NCBI GenBank assembly: GCA_026421135.1
Contig: JAPKCR010000174.1
Location: 1-5,918, forward strand
Source of the DNA: Sulfitobacter sp.
Lineage (GTDB): Bacteria; Pseudomonadota; Alphaproteobacteria; Rhodobacterales; Rhodobacteraceae
Reading direction: 5' to 3'
DNA: 5,918 nt
The first letter of the stretch is position 1, and every line of letters starts with the position of its first letter. Made by a program: the position numbers and the translations under genes. Positions 1-5,918 of the stretch are shown one piece after another. Below the pieces are notes generated by a model that did not search any database, was not told where the DNA came from, and was given only the letters and a program-made list of their open reading frames with translations.

Positions 1-2
1 TA

Positions 3-443
3 CACAATGTGGCCGATGCCCTTGGGTCTGTCGCTGTTATTTTCGCCGGCACGTTGGTTTTGCTGTTCGGATGGACATGGGTTGACCCGCTGGTAACGCT
101 GATGATCGCGGGATACATTCTGTGGCAGTCAGCGACGGAATTGCCCAAGGTAGCCCGTATTTTGATGCTGGCCAGTCCCTATGGGATTGAGACCGAAGAT
201 GTCATTGCGGTAATGAAGTCAGCCCCTGGCGTTGCGGATGTTCACCATGTCCATCTTTGGATGATGCAAGAACACGGCAATGCATTGGATGCGCATGTCG
301 TGGCCACCCCCGAAACCGATGCAGGAACCCTGCGCAAATCTCTCAAGTCGCTTTTGCAAGATACGTTCGATCTGCATCATACGACTCTGGAAATTGAGAC
401 GGAATCGGACCAATGTACCGCCCCGTTAACCATTGGCCACTAA
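3..443 (+). CDS. Cation diffusion facilitator (CDF) family metal efflux transporter, C-terminal part (5' end outside window)
   Basis: CDF proteins are inner-membrane antiporters that export divalent metals such as Zn2+ (sometimes Cd2+, Co2+, Fe2+ or Mn2+) in exchange for protons. The frame is open to the window edge, and 146 residues are visible. They begin with HNVADALGS, which matches the metal-binding HxxxD motif of the fifth membrane helix. A second hydrophobic stretch (about residues 27-46, starting WVDPLVTL) fits helix six. The rest matches the cytoplasmic C-terminal domain: an LMLASP turn, then APGVADVHHVHLW (where the family has VHxxHxW) and a late HHTTLEIE strand, all ending in a Cys-containing tail. 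The first possible start inside the window, GTG at 9, falls within the HNVAD motif and is an internal valine, so the true start lies upstream. The metal cannot be told from this half. The gene is separated by 204 bases from the capsule genes and probably has no functional tie to them. Confidence 0.87.
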   Translation, partial: HNVADALGSVAVIFAGTLVLLFGWTWVDPLVTLMIAGYILWQSATELPKVARILMLASPYGIETEDVIAVMKSAPGVADVHHVHLWMMQEHGNALDAHVVATPETDAGTLRKSLKSLLQDTFDLHHTTLEIETESDQCTAPLTIGH

Positions 444-459
444 ACGGGTAGAAGTGGCC
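435..459 (+). other. Inverted repeat across the stop codon of the CDF gene
   Basis: GGCCACT at 435-441 can pair with AGTGGCC at 453-459, giving a 7-bp stem with an 11-base loop that contains most of the TAA stop. No T-run follows (the next bases are TGATAGCAAG), so it is not a standard intrinsic terminator. It could protect the mRNA end or be chance. No better terminator was seen between this gene and the next. Confidence 0.25.
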
Positions 460-528
460 TGATAGCAAGGCGCGGCAGATGGTGCGGGTCACGAACGGTA
501 ATCGGTTGGGAAAACGAGGCAGTCCGTG

Positions 529-558
529 TTGTACATCTGTTTCAGGATCGGACATAAT
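529..558 (+). promoter_or_regulatory. Possible sigma-70-type promoter for the kpsT-kpsE-kdsA operon
   Basis: TTGTAC at 529-534 and CATAAT at 553-558 are separated by 18 bases and resemble -35 and -10 boxes. They lie about 90 bases before the kpsT start in a non-coding gap of 204 bases (444-647), which is where an operon promoter would be expected. The resulting leader would be about 80 bases long and would contain a 5-bp CCCCC/GGGGG inverted repeat (592-596 with 606-610). This is pattern matching only; alphaproteobacterial promoters are poorly predicted this way. Confidence 0.35.
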
Positions 559-647
559 ATGGCCAAATTCACGAGATAGATGACAGCAATACCCCCAATG
601 CAAAAGGGGGAACTAACACAGTATACCACAGCACAACCGGAGCAGTC

Positions 648-1307
648 ATGCTGGAATTCGACAATGTATCCAAGTCCTTTTGGACCGGCACGCAGCACAA
701 GGTCATTCTGGACCATGTGTCATTTCGCGTGGAATTGGGTAATTCGTTGGGCATCATGGCACCGAACGGCACCGGCAAGACGACATTGATCAACATGATG
801 GCGGGGCTGGAACAACCCGACGAAGGCGAAGTCAGGCGCGCCTGCAACATCAGCTTTCCACTGGGTTTTATGGGCGGCGTCGTCAGCAAAGTGTCCGCGA
901 TGGAGAACTCGCGCTATATTGCGCGGCTCTATGGTCTGGACCCTGACTATGTCGAAAGCTTTTGCCGCTGGCTTTGTGGTCTAGGTGAATATTTTGACCA
1001 ACCGCTTGGAACATATTCTGCCGGTATGCGCGGGCGTTTTTCTTTTGCGCTGCTGCTGGCCCTTGATTTCGATATCTATCTGATCGACGAAGGCATGCCG
1101 GCGACTACAGATGTTGAATTCAACCGCAAAGCAGGCGAAATCCTGAAGGAACGCTTGCGCACGACAACCATCATTATTGTATCGCACCAAGCCGAAACAC
1201 TTGAGCAATATGCCCGTTCCGCAGGCGTATTGCTGGGCGGAAAGCTTCACTTATTCGACACGCTGGAAGAGGCTAAGCAGGTTTATGACTACGAAACCCA
1301 AAGCTAG
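648..1307 (+). CDS. kpsT: KpsT-type ABC transporter ATP-binding protein for capsular polysaccharide export
   Basis: This 219-residue protein has the length and layout of KpsT/CtrD/BexA, the ATPases that with the permease KpsM drive export of lipid-linked capsule polysaccharide across the inner membrane. The Walker A region is APNGTGKTT (residues 38-46, with K44), the ABC signature is YSAGM (123-127), Walker B is FDIYLIDE (141-148) and the switch histidine is H180 in IIIVSHQ. The short, signature-rich form and the absence of a long C-terminal domain fit KpsT better than the Wzt O-antigen ATPases. Oddities: the first Walker A glycine is alanine (A38). The segment where KpsT proteins usually have GGFQGSLTG reads GGVVSKVSA (76-84), so the Q-loop glutamine is not evident. 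The D-loop area is PATTD instead of the usual AVGD type. The ATG is preceded by GGAG at 639-642 with 5 bases between. The gene overlaps kpsE by 23 bases. No KpsM gene is adjacent, which is unusual. Confidence 0.85.
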   Translation: MLEFDNVSKSFWTGTQHKVILDHVSFRVELGNSLGIMAPNGTGKTTLINMMAGLEQPDEGEVRRACNISFPLGFMGGVVSKVSAMENSRYIARLYGLDPDYVESFCRWLCGLGEYFDQPLGTYSAGMRGRFSFALLLALDFDIYLIDEGMPATTDVEFNRKAGEILKERLRTTTIIIVSHQAETLEQYARSAGVLLGGKLHLFDTLEEAKQVYDYETQS

Positions 1308-2988
1308 AAAATTTCGCATCAAGCGCAATCCGCAGGTTCCAGCGTCAGTTGAAGCCTCACAATCAGCGTCAGCTGAAGAATCTGTCGAACCGCGTCGACC
1401 TGTTGGCCCGCAACCCGTCCATCGCCCTGCCCACCCGCAAGCCGAGCCACTGCAGGCGTCCGCCAAACCCGATGGTTCTGATCAAGGTCCCTCGCCCGCC
1501 GCACCGCCCCGCGAGGGAGAGGTTGAATCAGCGACGGAAGTCAGCGGTGAACAGGATATGGACGCGATCCGCCGCGAAGGTCTAACCGGTCGGCAGTTGC
1601 GTATGGCGCGCCGCGTGGCACAAAAGCACGGTCTCGCCCCGACATCCGATTTTGACGCCGTCCGTCTGCTGCGCGCCGAAGGGATCGATCCGTTTCAACG
1701 ATCCAACATGCTGGAACTGGTTGTGCCCCAAGGGGGTGATTCTGCTGCCGCGAACGGCTCCTCGCAAGGCCGCATTCAGCTTCCGCAAACCGTACCCGCT
1801 GGCGGCAGAAACATGCCCTCGACCGAAGTTAATCCGATGGAACGTCGGATGCGTGAAATTTCGGACATTCAGGCGGACATCACCCGCCGCCGCCGCCGCA
1901 AAATGGCGTTGCTTGTTGTGCGCCTGTTGTTCTTTGTCGGCCTGCCCACGATTATGGGCGGCTATTATTTCTACAAAATCGCAACACCAATGTACGCCAC
2001 AGAAAGCCAGTTCCTGATTATCCAGAACGAAGGCAGCGGCGGGCTTGGCCCCTTGGGTGGATTGCTGCCCACGCAATTTGCGAACTCGGCTGACAGTATT
2101 GCCACCCAAAGCTATTTGCAGTCCAAGGATGCGATGTTGCGTCTGGACAGGGATGTGGGCTTCGTCTCGCACTTTTCGCAGCCCGATATAGATCCTATCC
2201 AGCGCATGGATCCCGAAGCCTCAAACGAAGAGGCATATAAATTCTACAAAAAGAACGTCAAAATCGGCTATGATCCGACGGAGGGCATGATCCGTATGGA
2301 AGTGATTGCCGCCAACCCTCAAGTAGCTGCTGACTATTCTGAGCATTTGCTGGATTACGCCGAAGAGCGCGTGAACGGACTGTCCCAGCAAAAGCGAGAG
2401 GACGGAATGCGCGATGCACGTATCGCCTATGAGCAGACGGTAACCCAGCGTCGCGAGGCGCAAGAGGACCTGATCAAGCTGCAGATCGAAAACGGCGTCG
2501 ACCCCGAAGCCGTGATTGCGTCTATCCGCGGCCAGATCACCAATTATGAAACTTTGCTGTTGGAAAAAGAGCTTGAGTTGGCAGCCCTGCTGGACAACCC
2601 GCGACCGAACCGCGCCAAGGTGGACGGTGTGCAAGGCGATGTGCGCAGGATCGGCGTGCAACTTGATCGCCTGAACGAGCGGATGAGCAACGCAACCGAA
2701 GGTACCAATTCGCTTGCTCAACAGGCGGTCGCCCTGCAACTGGCGCAGGCCGACCTTGCAGCGGCTGACATGGCGCTGCAATCTTCCCAGACACAGATGG
2801 AGCAGGCCCGCACCGAAGCACAACGTCAGGTGCGCTATCTGACCATTGCCGTGCGTCCCGTTGCCTCGCAGACCGCATCCTATCCGCGCAGATTCGAGAA
2901 CACGATTTTGACATTCCTGATCTTTGCGGGCATCTACCTGATGCTGTCGCTGACCGCGTCGATCCTTAAGGAACAGGTAACAAAATGA
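1285..2988 (+). CDS. kpsE: KpsE-type capsule polysaccharide export inner-membrane protein (polysaccharide co-polymerase family 3)
   Basis: KpsE/CtrB/BexC proteins sit in the inner membrane with a large periplasmic coiled-coil domain and link the ABC exporter to the outer-membrane channel. The 567-residue protein has, in order: a basic start (MTTKPKARKFRIKRN); a Pro/Ala/Glu-rich, probably disordered stretch to about 90; a charged helical segment (about 94-146, including GLTGRQLRMARR and IDPFQRSNMLEL); a five-arginine cluster (201-205); membrane helix one (about 207-227); a periplasmic region with likely coiled coil (about 355-520); a proline-containing segment (VRPVASQTASYP, 523-534); and membrane helix two (about 539-561) with a short LKEQVTK tail. 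Known enteric KpsE is roughly 380 residues, so the extra length is mostly the cytoplasmic N-terminus. The frame is open further upstream, to an ATG at 1177. The ATG at 1285 is preferred because it gives the smallest overlap with kpsT and a plausible basic N-terminus; weak GGAAGAGG (1265-1272) and AGCAGG (1276-1281) precede it. Translation is probably coupled to kpsT and, by an ATGA overlap, to kdsA. Confidence 0.82.
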   Translation: MTTKPKARKFRIKRNPQVPASVEASQSASAEESVEPRRPVGPQPVHRPAHPQAEPLQASAKPDGSDQGPSPAAPPREGEVESATEVSGEQDMDAIRREGLTGRQLRMARRVAQKHGLAPTSDFDAVRLLRAEGIDPFQRSNMLELVVPQGGDSAAANGSSQGRIQLPQTVPAGGRNMPSTEVNPMERRMREISDIQADITRRRRRKMALLVVRLLFFVGLPTIMGGYYFYKIATPMYATESQFLIIQNEGSGGLGPLGGLLPTQFANSADSIATQSYLQSKDAMLRLDRDVGFVSHFSQPDIDPIQRMDPEASNEEAYKFYKKNVKIGYDPTEGMIRMEVIAANPQVAADYSEHLLDYAEERVNGLSQQKREDGMRDARIAYEQTVTQRREAQEDLIKLQIENGVDPEAVIASIRGQITNYETLLLEKELELAALLDNPRPNRAKVDGVQGDVRRIGVQLDRLNERMSNATEGTNSLAQQAVALQLAQADLAAADMALQSSQTQMEQARTEAQRQVRYLTIAVRPVASQTASYPRRFENTILTFLIFAGIYLMLSLTASILKEQVTK

Positions 2989-3818
2989 TCCAAGTCACTG
3001 TGGGTAATGTCGTCATCGGGAATGATCGCCCGTTGACCGTAATTGCCGGGCCCTGCCAGCTTGAAAGCGAAACCCATGCGCAGATGATCGCAGGCCAAAT
3101 GAAAGAAGCCTGTGATGCGGCGGGTGCACAATTTGTATTCAAGGCTAGCTATGACAAAGCCAACCGCACTTCGCTGGGCGGCAGACGCGGTCTGGGCATA
3201 GACGAAGGTTTGCGCGTGCTGCAATCCGTGGGCAAAGCGATTGGCGTGCCAGTATTGACGGACGTCCACACAGAAGCCCAATGCGCCGTCGCAGCCGAGG
3301 CTGTCGACATCCTGCAAATTCCTGCCTTCCTGTGCCGCCAAACCGATATGCTGTTGGCCGCTGGCAACACCGGCAAAGTGGTAAACGTCAAGAAAGGTCA
3401 ATTTCTGGCCCCTTGGGACATGCCCAATGTAGTGTCCAAGATTGAATCCACCGGCAACAAGCGCATCTTGCTGACCGAACGCGGGACCTCCTTTGGCTAC
3501 AACACCTTGGTGGCCGATATGCGCAGCTTGCCCCAGATGGCTGCAACCGGATATCCCGTGGTGATGGACGCTACGCATTCGGTGCAGCAGCCCGGTGGCA
3601 TGGGCGGGTCCAGTGGCGGGCAACGTCAGTTTGCCCCCGTCATGGCGCGCGCAGCCGTCGCGATTGGCGTTGGTGCGGTATTTATCGAGACCCACGAAGA
3701 CCCGGACAATGCTCCGTCCGATGGTCCGAACATGATCTATCTGGATAAAATGCCAGCGCTGATCGCATCACTGATGCGGTTCGACGCTTTGGCTAAATCC
3801 GATCCTATTGTGATCTAA
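2985..3818 (+). CDS. kdsA: 3-deoxy-8-phosphooctulonate synthase (Kdo-8-phosphate synthase)
   Basis: KdsA condenses arabinose-5-phosphate with phosphoenolpyruvate to give Kdo-8-phosphate, the cytoplasmic precursor of the Kdo found in lipid A-core and in the linker of group 2-type capsules. The 277 residues match the family nearly end to end (E. coli KdsA is 284): IAGPCQLES (20-28), the substrate-binding [11 protein letters not shown] (53-63), [11 protein letters not shown] (111-121), [13 protein letters not shown] (133-145), [11 protein letters not shown] (163-173), [12 protein letters not shown] (194-205) and [15 protein letters not shown] (233-247). C24, H198, E235 and D246 fit the four metal ligands of the metal-dependent class, as in the Aquifex enzyme; the metal-free class has Asn in place of this Cys. 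The start ATG lies inside the kpsE stop (ATGA, 4-base overlap), with AGG at 2975-2977 and AAGGA at 2968-2972 upstream. Its stop overlaps the stop of trpF on the other strand. Confidence 0.95.
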   Translation: MIQVTVGNVVIGNDRPLTVIAGPCQLESETHAQMIAGQMKEACDAAGAQFVFKASYDKANRTSLGGRRGLGIDEGLRVLQSVGKAIGVPVLTDVHTEAQCAVAAEAVDILQIPAFLCRQTDMLLAAGNTGKVVNVKKGQFLAPWDMPNVVSKIESTGNKRILLTERGTSFGYNTLVADMRSLPQMAATGYPVVMDATHSVQQPGGMGGSSGGQRQFAPVMARAAVAIGVGAVFIETHEDPDNAPSDGPNMIYLDKMPALIASLMRFDALAKSDPIVI

Positions 3819-4471
3819 GCTTTCGCGGGCTTTTGTGCCGCTTGGCCGAAGCCCGCGATCAACTTTGCATCTTTGACGCCCGGTTCAGATTCCACACCCG
3901 ATGACACGTCAACTTGGCGCGTGCCGGTCATGAGCACGGCCTCGGCCACATTTTCGGGCGTCAGCCCTCCGGCCAGCATCCACGGTTTCGGCCAGCGCCG
4001 TCCGGCGATTAGGCGCCAGTCAAAGGCCAATCCGTTGCCACCCGGCAGATCTGCCCCTTTGGGCGGTTTTGCATCAACCAAAATCTGATCAGCCACCTGC
4101 ATATAAACATCAAGCTGGGGCAGATCATCCACATCTGCGACCCCCACGGCCTTCATCACCGGAAGGCGGTAGCGCGCTTTGACCTCGCGGACCCTTTCAG
4201 GGGTTTCGTGGCCATGCAGTTGCAACATATCGATCGGTACGGTCGCCAATAGTGCATCTAGAAACGCATCATCTGCGTCTACCGTGAGGGCGACTTTGCA
4301 AATGCCACCCGGCACCTCAAGCGCCAGCGCAGCAGCTTCGTCGAAACTGATGTTGCGGGGGGATTTTGTGAAAAAGACAAATCCGACATAGCGTGCATCC
4401 GCAGCAACCGCCGCAGCAATATCAGCGGCGCTGCGAAGGCCGCAGAACTTTACATGTACATTCGTCGACAT
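3815..4471 (-). CDS. trpF: N-(5'-phosphoribosyl)anthranilate isomerase (tryptophan biosynthesis)
   Basis: TrpF carries out the third step of tryptophan synthesis from chorismate, an Amadori rearrangement of phosphoribosylanthranilate to CdRP, in the cytoplasm. The 218-residue single-domain protein is a (beta/alpha)8 barrel of normal monofunctional length. Visible hallmarks are VKFCGLR (7-13) with the catalytic-base cysteine C10, [11 protein letters not shown] (30-40), LQLHG (83-87), ILVDAKPP (130-137) with the general-acid aspartate D133, [11 protein letters not shown] (165-175) and VDVSSGVES (187-195), which binds phosphate with the LAGGL loop. The start ATG (4469-4471) is preceded on its strand by GAGGG with about 7 bases of spacing. 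It lies 31 bases downstream of lapA, so co-transcription with ihfB-lapA is likely. In related genomes trpB often follows; here the next gene is convergent kdsA, so any trpB is elsewhere. The C-terminal AAQKPAKA tail overlaps the kdsA stop by 4 bases. Confidence 0.95.
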   Translation of the reverse strand: MSTNVHVKFCGLRSAADIAAAVAADARYVGFVFFTKSPRNISFDEAAALALEVPGGICKVALTVDADDAFLDALLATVPIDMLQLHGHETPERVREVKARYRLPVMKAVGVADVDDLPQLDVYMQVADQILVDAKPPKGADLPGGNGLAFDWRLIAGRRWPKPWMLAGGLTPENVAEAVLMTGTRQVDVSSGVESEPGVKDAKLIAGFGQAAQKPAKA

Positions 4472-4502
4472 GGAATTCCCTCAGGTCGCAGCGACCGTCA
4501 GA

Positions 4503-4853
4503 TCAGTTGGCTTGATCCAGCATTGCTAGAACTTCGTCTTGGCCTTCGTACTTCTCGCCCTTAAGCCGCGCAACTTCACGCTCAAGCCGACGCATTTCGC
4601 GGGCTTGGCGGGCTGCCTCGGCGCGCTGGTTGTATTCGCGGATCCATTCCCAGACGAACCCGACCAGCAGGCCAGCGATGATGCTGCCCAGAATGACGAT
4701 GAACAGCGGCACCTGCATTTCAGGGTTCACCGCGAAAAAGCCCGATACCTCAGTTGGCAAAAGTTTAAGCGACACCAAAGACCGGTTGGCCAAGGCGACG
4801 GCAATCAATGCCAAAGCAAAGATGGCAATGCAAAGGTAGCGGACATAACGCAT
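4503..4853 (-). CDS. LapA-domain (DUF1049) inner-membrane protein
   Basis: The 116-residue protein has two hydrophobic segments (about 4-22 and 48-70), separated by a short loop with the NRSLVSLKLLP pattern typical of LapA/DUF1049 proteins. A charged, probably coiled-coil cytoplasmic tail follows (about 71-102, rich in Arg, Glu and Ala), with a short acidic end. In E. coli, LapA acts with LapB (YciM) in lipopolysaccharide assembly and control of LpxC; whether this protein does the same cannot be judged, since only the domain architecture is shared. Its ATG overlaps the TAA stop of ihfB by one base (TAATG), a sign of translational coupling. The pairing of ihfB with a LapA-domain gene is common in proteobacteria. 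The terminal MLDQAN is followed by a 31-base gap to trpF. Confidence 0.85.
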   Translation of the reverse strand: MRYVRYLCIAIFALALIAVALANRSLVSLKLLPTEVSGFFAVNPEMQVPLFIVILGSIIAGLLVGFVWEWIREYNQRAEAARQAREMRRLEREVARLKGEKYEGQDEVLAMLDQAN

Positions 4854-5137
4854 TAGGTATTCCCGTTCAGACGATCACGAAGTAACTTGCCGGTCTTGAA
4901 GAACGGCACGTGTTTGTCTTCTACATGAACTGTTTCCCCTGTGCGAGGGTTTCGACCCACACGAGCATCACGTTTTTTGACGGAAAACGCGCCAAATCCG
5001 CGCAACTCAACACGATCACCTTGGGCCATGGCACCTGTGATCTCTTCAAAGATGGTATTCACGATTCTTTCCACATCACGTTGATATAGGTGCGGATTGT
5101 CGTCTGCGATTTTTTGAATCAATTCCGAACGGATCAT
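4853..5137 (-). CDS. ihfB: Integration host factor subunit beta
   Basis: IHF-beta pairs with IHF-alpha to bend DNA sharply at specific sites and affects transcription, recombination and replication. The 94-residue protein has the HU/IHF fold from end to end: [15 protein letters not shown] start, [12 protein letters not shown] helix, [16 protein letters not shown] (41-56), and the DNA-binding arm with [10 protein letters not shown] (61-70). P64 is the proline that intercalates into DNA. The RGFGAF segment and the [14 protein letters not shown] tail fit the IHF-beta family better than HU or IHF-alpha. A strong ribosome site, GGGGGAG (5146-5152 on this strand's complement), stands 8 bases before the ATG. 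It is separated from rpsA by 272 bases holding a terminator, so it should have its own promoter; it probably leads an ihfB-lapA-trpF transcript. Confidence 0.95.
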   Translation of the reverse strand: MIRSELIQKIADDNPHLYQRDVERIVNTIFEEITGAMAQGDRVELRGFGAFSVKKRDARVGRNPRTGETVHVEDKHVPFFKTGKLLRDRLNGNT

Positions 5138-5165
5138 GCGAATTTCTCCCCCTGCGGTGTTTTTT

Positions 5166-5193
5166 ATTATGTCGACGACTATATCAACTCCAA
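5166..5193 (-). promoter_or_regulatory. Possible promoter for ihfB-lapA-trpF
   Basis: Reading on the minus strand, TTGGAG (5193-5188) and CATAAT (5171-5166) are 16 bases apart and lie shortly before the ihfB ribosome site, leaving a leader of roughly 20-25 bases. A promoter is needed here because the rpsA transcript should end at the terminator at 5345-5382. Other weak pairs in this AT-richer stretch could serve instead. The rest of the gap (5194-5344) shows no gene that I can support. Confidence 0.35.
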
Positions 5194-5344
5194 CGCATTC
5201 GTGAAGTCACACAAATCATCCAATGTCGCATTTCGCTGTGCGAACCTGCTGATAAGTTGTCATTTTTTGATCGAAACAAGGTACTGGCCCCGCCAGACAC
5301 ACCGTCGACCAATGGATCGGCCCCCACAGCCCACCCGATTCGCC

Positions 5345-5382
5345 AAAGAAAAAGGGCCCCGCAATTTGCATTGCGAGGCCCC
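5345..5382 (-). terminator. Rho-independent terminator of rpsA
   Basis: On the minus strand the sequence forms a stem of about 13 bp (GGGGCCTCGCAAT pairing with ATTGCGGGGCCCT, with two G-U pairs) closed by a GCAA tetraloop of the GNRA type. It is followed directly by TTTTTCTTT (5353-5345). It begins 28 bases after the rpsA stop. On the plus strand there is no T-run after the stem and the two G-U pairs become mismatches, so it should act in the rpsA direction only. Confidence 0.9.
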
Positions 5383-5409
5383 GTAACTTTGTGAATTAAG
5401 CCTCTTGGC

Positions 5410-5918
5410 TTATTCGTCGCCCTTAAGTGCGGCACCAAGGATATCACCCAAGGATGCGCCAGAGTCAGAGGAGCCATACTGCTCGACTGCTTCTTTCTCT
5501 TCTGCGATTTCACGTGCCTTGATCGAAACGCCCAAGCGGTGTGCTTTTGCGTCAACGTTGGTGATGCGAACATCAACCTTGTCGCCGACCGAGAAACGCT
5601 CGGGGCGCTGTTCAGCACGGTCACGCGACAGATCGGAGCGACGGATAAAGGCTTTCATGCCTTCATATTCGACTTCGATGCCACCGTCTTCGATGGAGGT
5701 CACAGTCACAGTCACAACGGAACCGCGCTTAACGCCGCCCACTGCTTCTGCGAATTTGTCGCCGCCAACACCTTTGATCGAGAGGCTGATGCGCTCTTTC
5801 TCAACGTCGACTTCGGACACAACCGCGCCGACCATGTCGCCCTTGCGGTAGTTCTGAATGGCATCTTCGCCACGTTCGTCCCATGACAGGTCGGACAGGT
5901 GAACCATGCCGTCGATGT
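5410..5918 (-). CDS. rpsA: 30S ribosomal protein S1, C-terminal part (5' end outside window)
   Basis: S1 binds mRNA on the 30S subunit through repeated S1 (OB-fold) domains and helps start translation of structured messages. The last 168 residues are visible, and the frame stays open to the window edge; the Met at 5905-5907 is internal (IDGMVHLSDLSW). The visible part has the second half of one S1 domain (GMVHLSDLSW to RISLSIKGV), then a complete final domain (GSVVTVTVTSIEDGGIEVEYEGMKAFIRRSDLS through HRLGVSIKARE). A charged, Ser/Gly-containing tail ends in LGDILGAALKGDE, similar to the tails of other alphaproteobacterial S1 proteins. It is followed by a strong terminator and then ihfB, a very common gene order in proteobacteria. 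Confidence 0.95.
   Translation of the reverse strand, partial: IDGMVHLSDLSWDERGEDAIQNYRKGDMVGAVVSEVDVEKERISLSIKGVGGDKFAEAVGGVKRGSVVTVTVTSIEDGGIEVEYEGMKAFIRRSDLSRDRAEQRPERFSVGDKVDVRITNVDAKAHRLGVSIKAREIAEEKEAVEQYGSSDSGASLGDILGAALKGDE

Noticed and set aside
592..610. CCCCC/GGGGG inverted repeat in the kpsT leader as a possible riboswitch or attenuator
   Set aside because: Only a 5-bp stem with a 9-base loop, no T-run and no recognised riboswitch core, so it is too weak to call.
580..789. Short open frame in the leader of kpsT running into the gene in another frame
   Set aside because: No convincing ribosome site, and most of it is an out-of-frame reading of kpsT.
1177..1284. Upstream extension of kpsE by 36 residues starting at ATG 1177
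   Set aside because: It would overlap kpsT by 131 bases, and the extra residues look like an out-of-frame reading of kpsT; ATG 1285 is the simpler start.
1582..2172. Long open frame on the minus strand (196 residues) opposite kpsE
   Set aside because: It is antisense to a well-supported gene, has no recognisable domain, and its His/Arg/Gly-rich make-up is typical of a reverse-strand shadow in GC-rich DNA.
2221..2823. Long open frame on the minus strand (200 residues) opposite the kpsE coiled-coil region
   Set aside because: It mirrors the codon pattern of kpsE, is rich in Leu, Gln, Arg and Cys without a domain pattern, and has no supported start.
2934..3695. 253-residue open frame on the minus strand opposite kdsA
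   Set aside because: kdsA is certain from its motifs; the antisense product is Gly/His-rich with no family likeness, and it has no intergenic promoter space.
4165..4172. GGCGGTAG, the core of the ops/JUMPstart element linked to RfaH control of capsule operons
   Set aside because: It lies inside trpF, on the antisense strand, and downstream of the capsule genes instead of in their leader. An 8-base match here is best seen as chance; the leader at 559-647 lacks it.
5090..5386. Open frame on the plus strand covering the ihfB-rpsA gap
   Set aside because: It starts antisense to ihfB, runs through the promoter-like region and ends in the terminator stem; it shows no protein-like pattern.

Overview
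The window looks like ordinary chromosome from an alphaproteobacterium, most likely Rhodobacterales (Roseobacter group). This placement rests on three things: the gene order rpsA-ihfB-lapA-trpF on the minus strand, the particular form of the KpsE-like protein, and the moderately GC-rich coding sequence. It is inferred from remembered family patterns, not from a search.

Layout. Positions 3-443 (+) hold the C-terminal part of a cation diffusion facilitator (CDF) metal efflux protein, cut by the window edge. A gap of about 200 bases follows, with a possible promoter near 529-558. Then comes a tight plus-strand operon of three overlapping genes: a KpsT-type ABC ATPase (648-1307), a KpsE-type inner-membrane/periplasmic capsule export protein (1285-2988), and kdsA, Kdo-8-phosphate synthase (2985-3818). 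The rest is on the minus strand, so it reads from right to left: the end of rpsA (5410-5918, ribosomal protein S1) with a strong intrinsic terminator, then ihfB (4853-5137), a LapA-domain membrane protein (4503-4853) and trpF (3815-4471). The stop codons of kdsA and trpF overlap tail to tail.

How the genes work together. The plus-strand operon joins two parts of an ABC-dependent (group 2-like) capsule system, the ATPase and the polysaccharide co-polymerase/adaptor, to the enzyme that makes the Kdo precursor. Kdo is needed for the linker of such capsules and for lipopolysaccharide. The permease KpsM and the KpsC/KpsS/KpsD partners are not in the window. The minus-strand group is a housekeeping cluster (translation, nucleoid protein, envelope protein, tryptophan synthesis) with very short spacings that imply co-transcription of ihfB-lapA-trpF.

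I see no transposons, CRISPR arrays, tRNA/rRNA genes, phage genes or defence systems, and no undescribed system that I can support. The most interesting details are departures from the usual motifs in the KpsT-like ATPase, the long cytoplasmic N-terminal part of the KpsE-like protein, and the kpsT-kpsE-kdsA coupling without kpsM.
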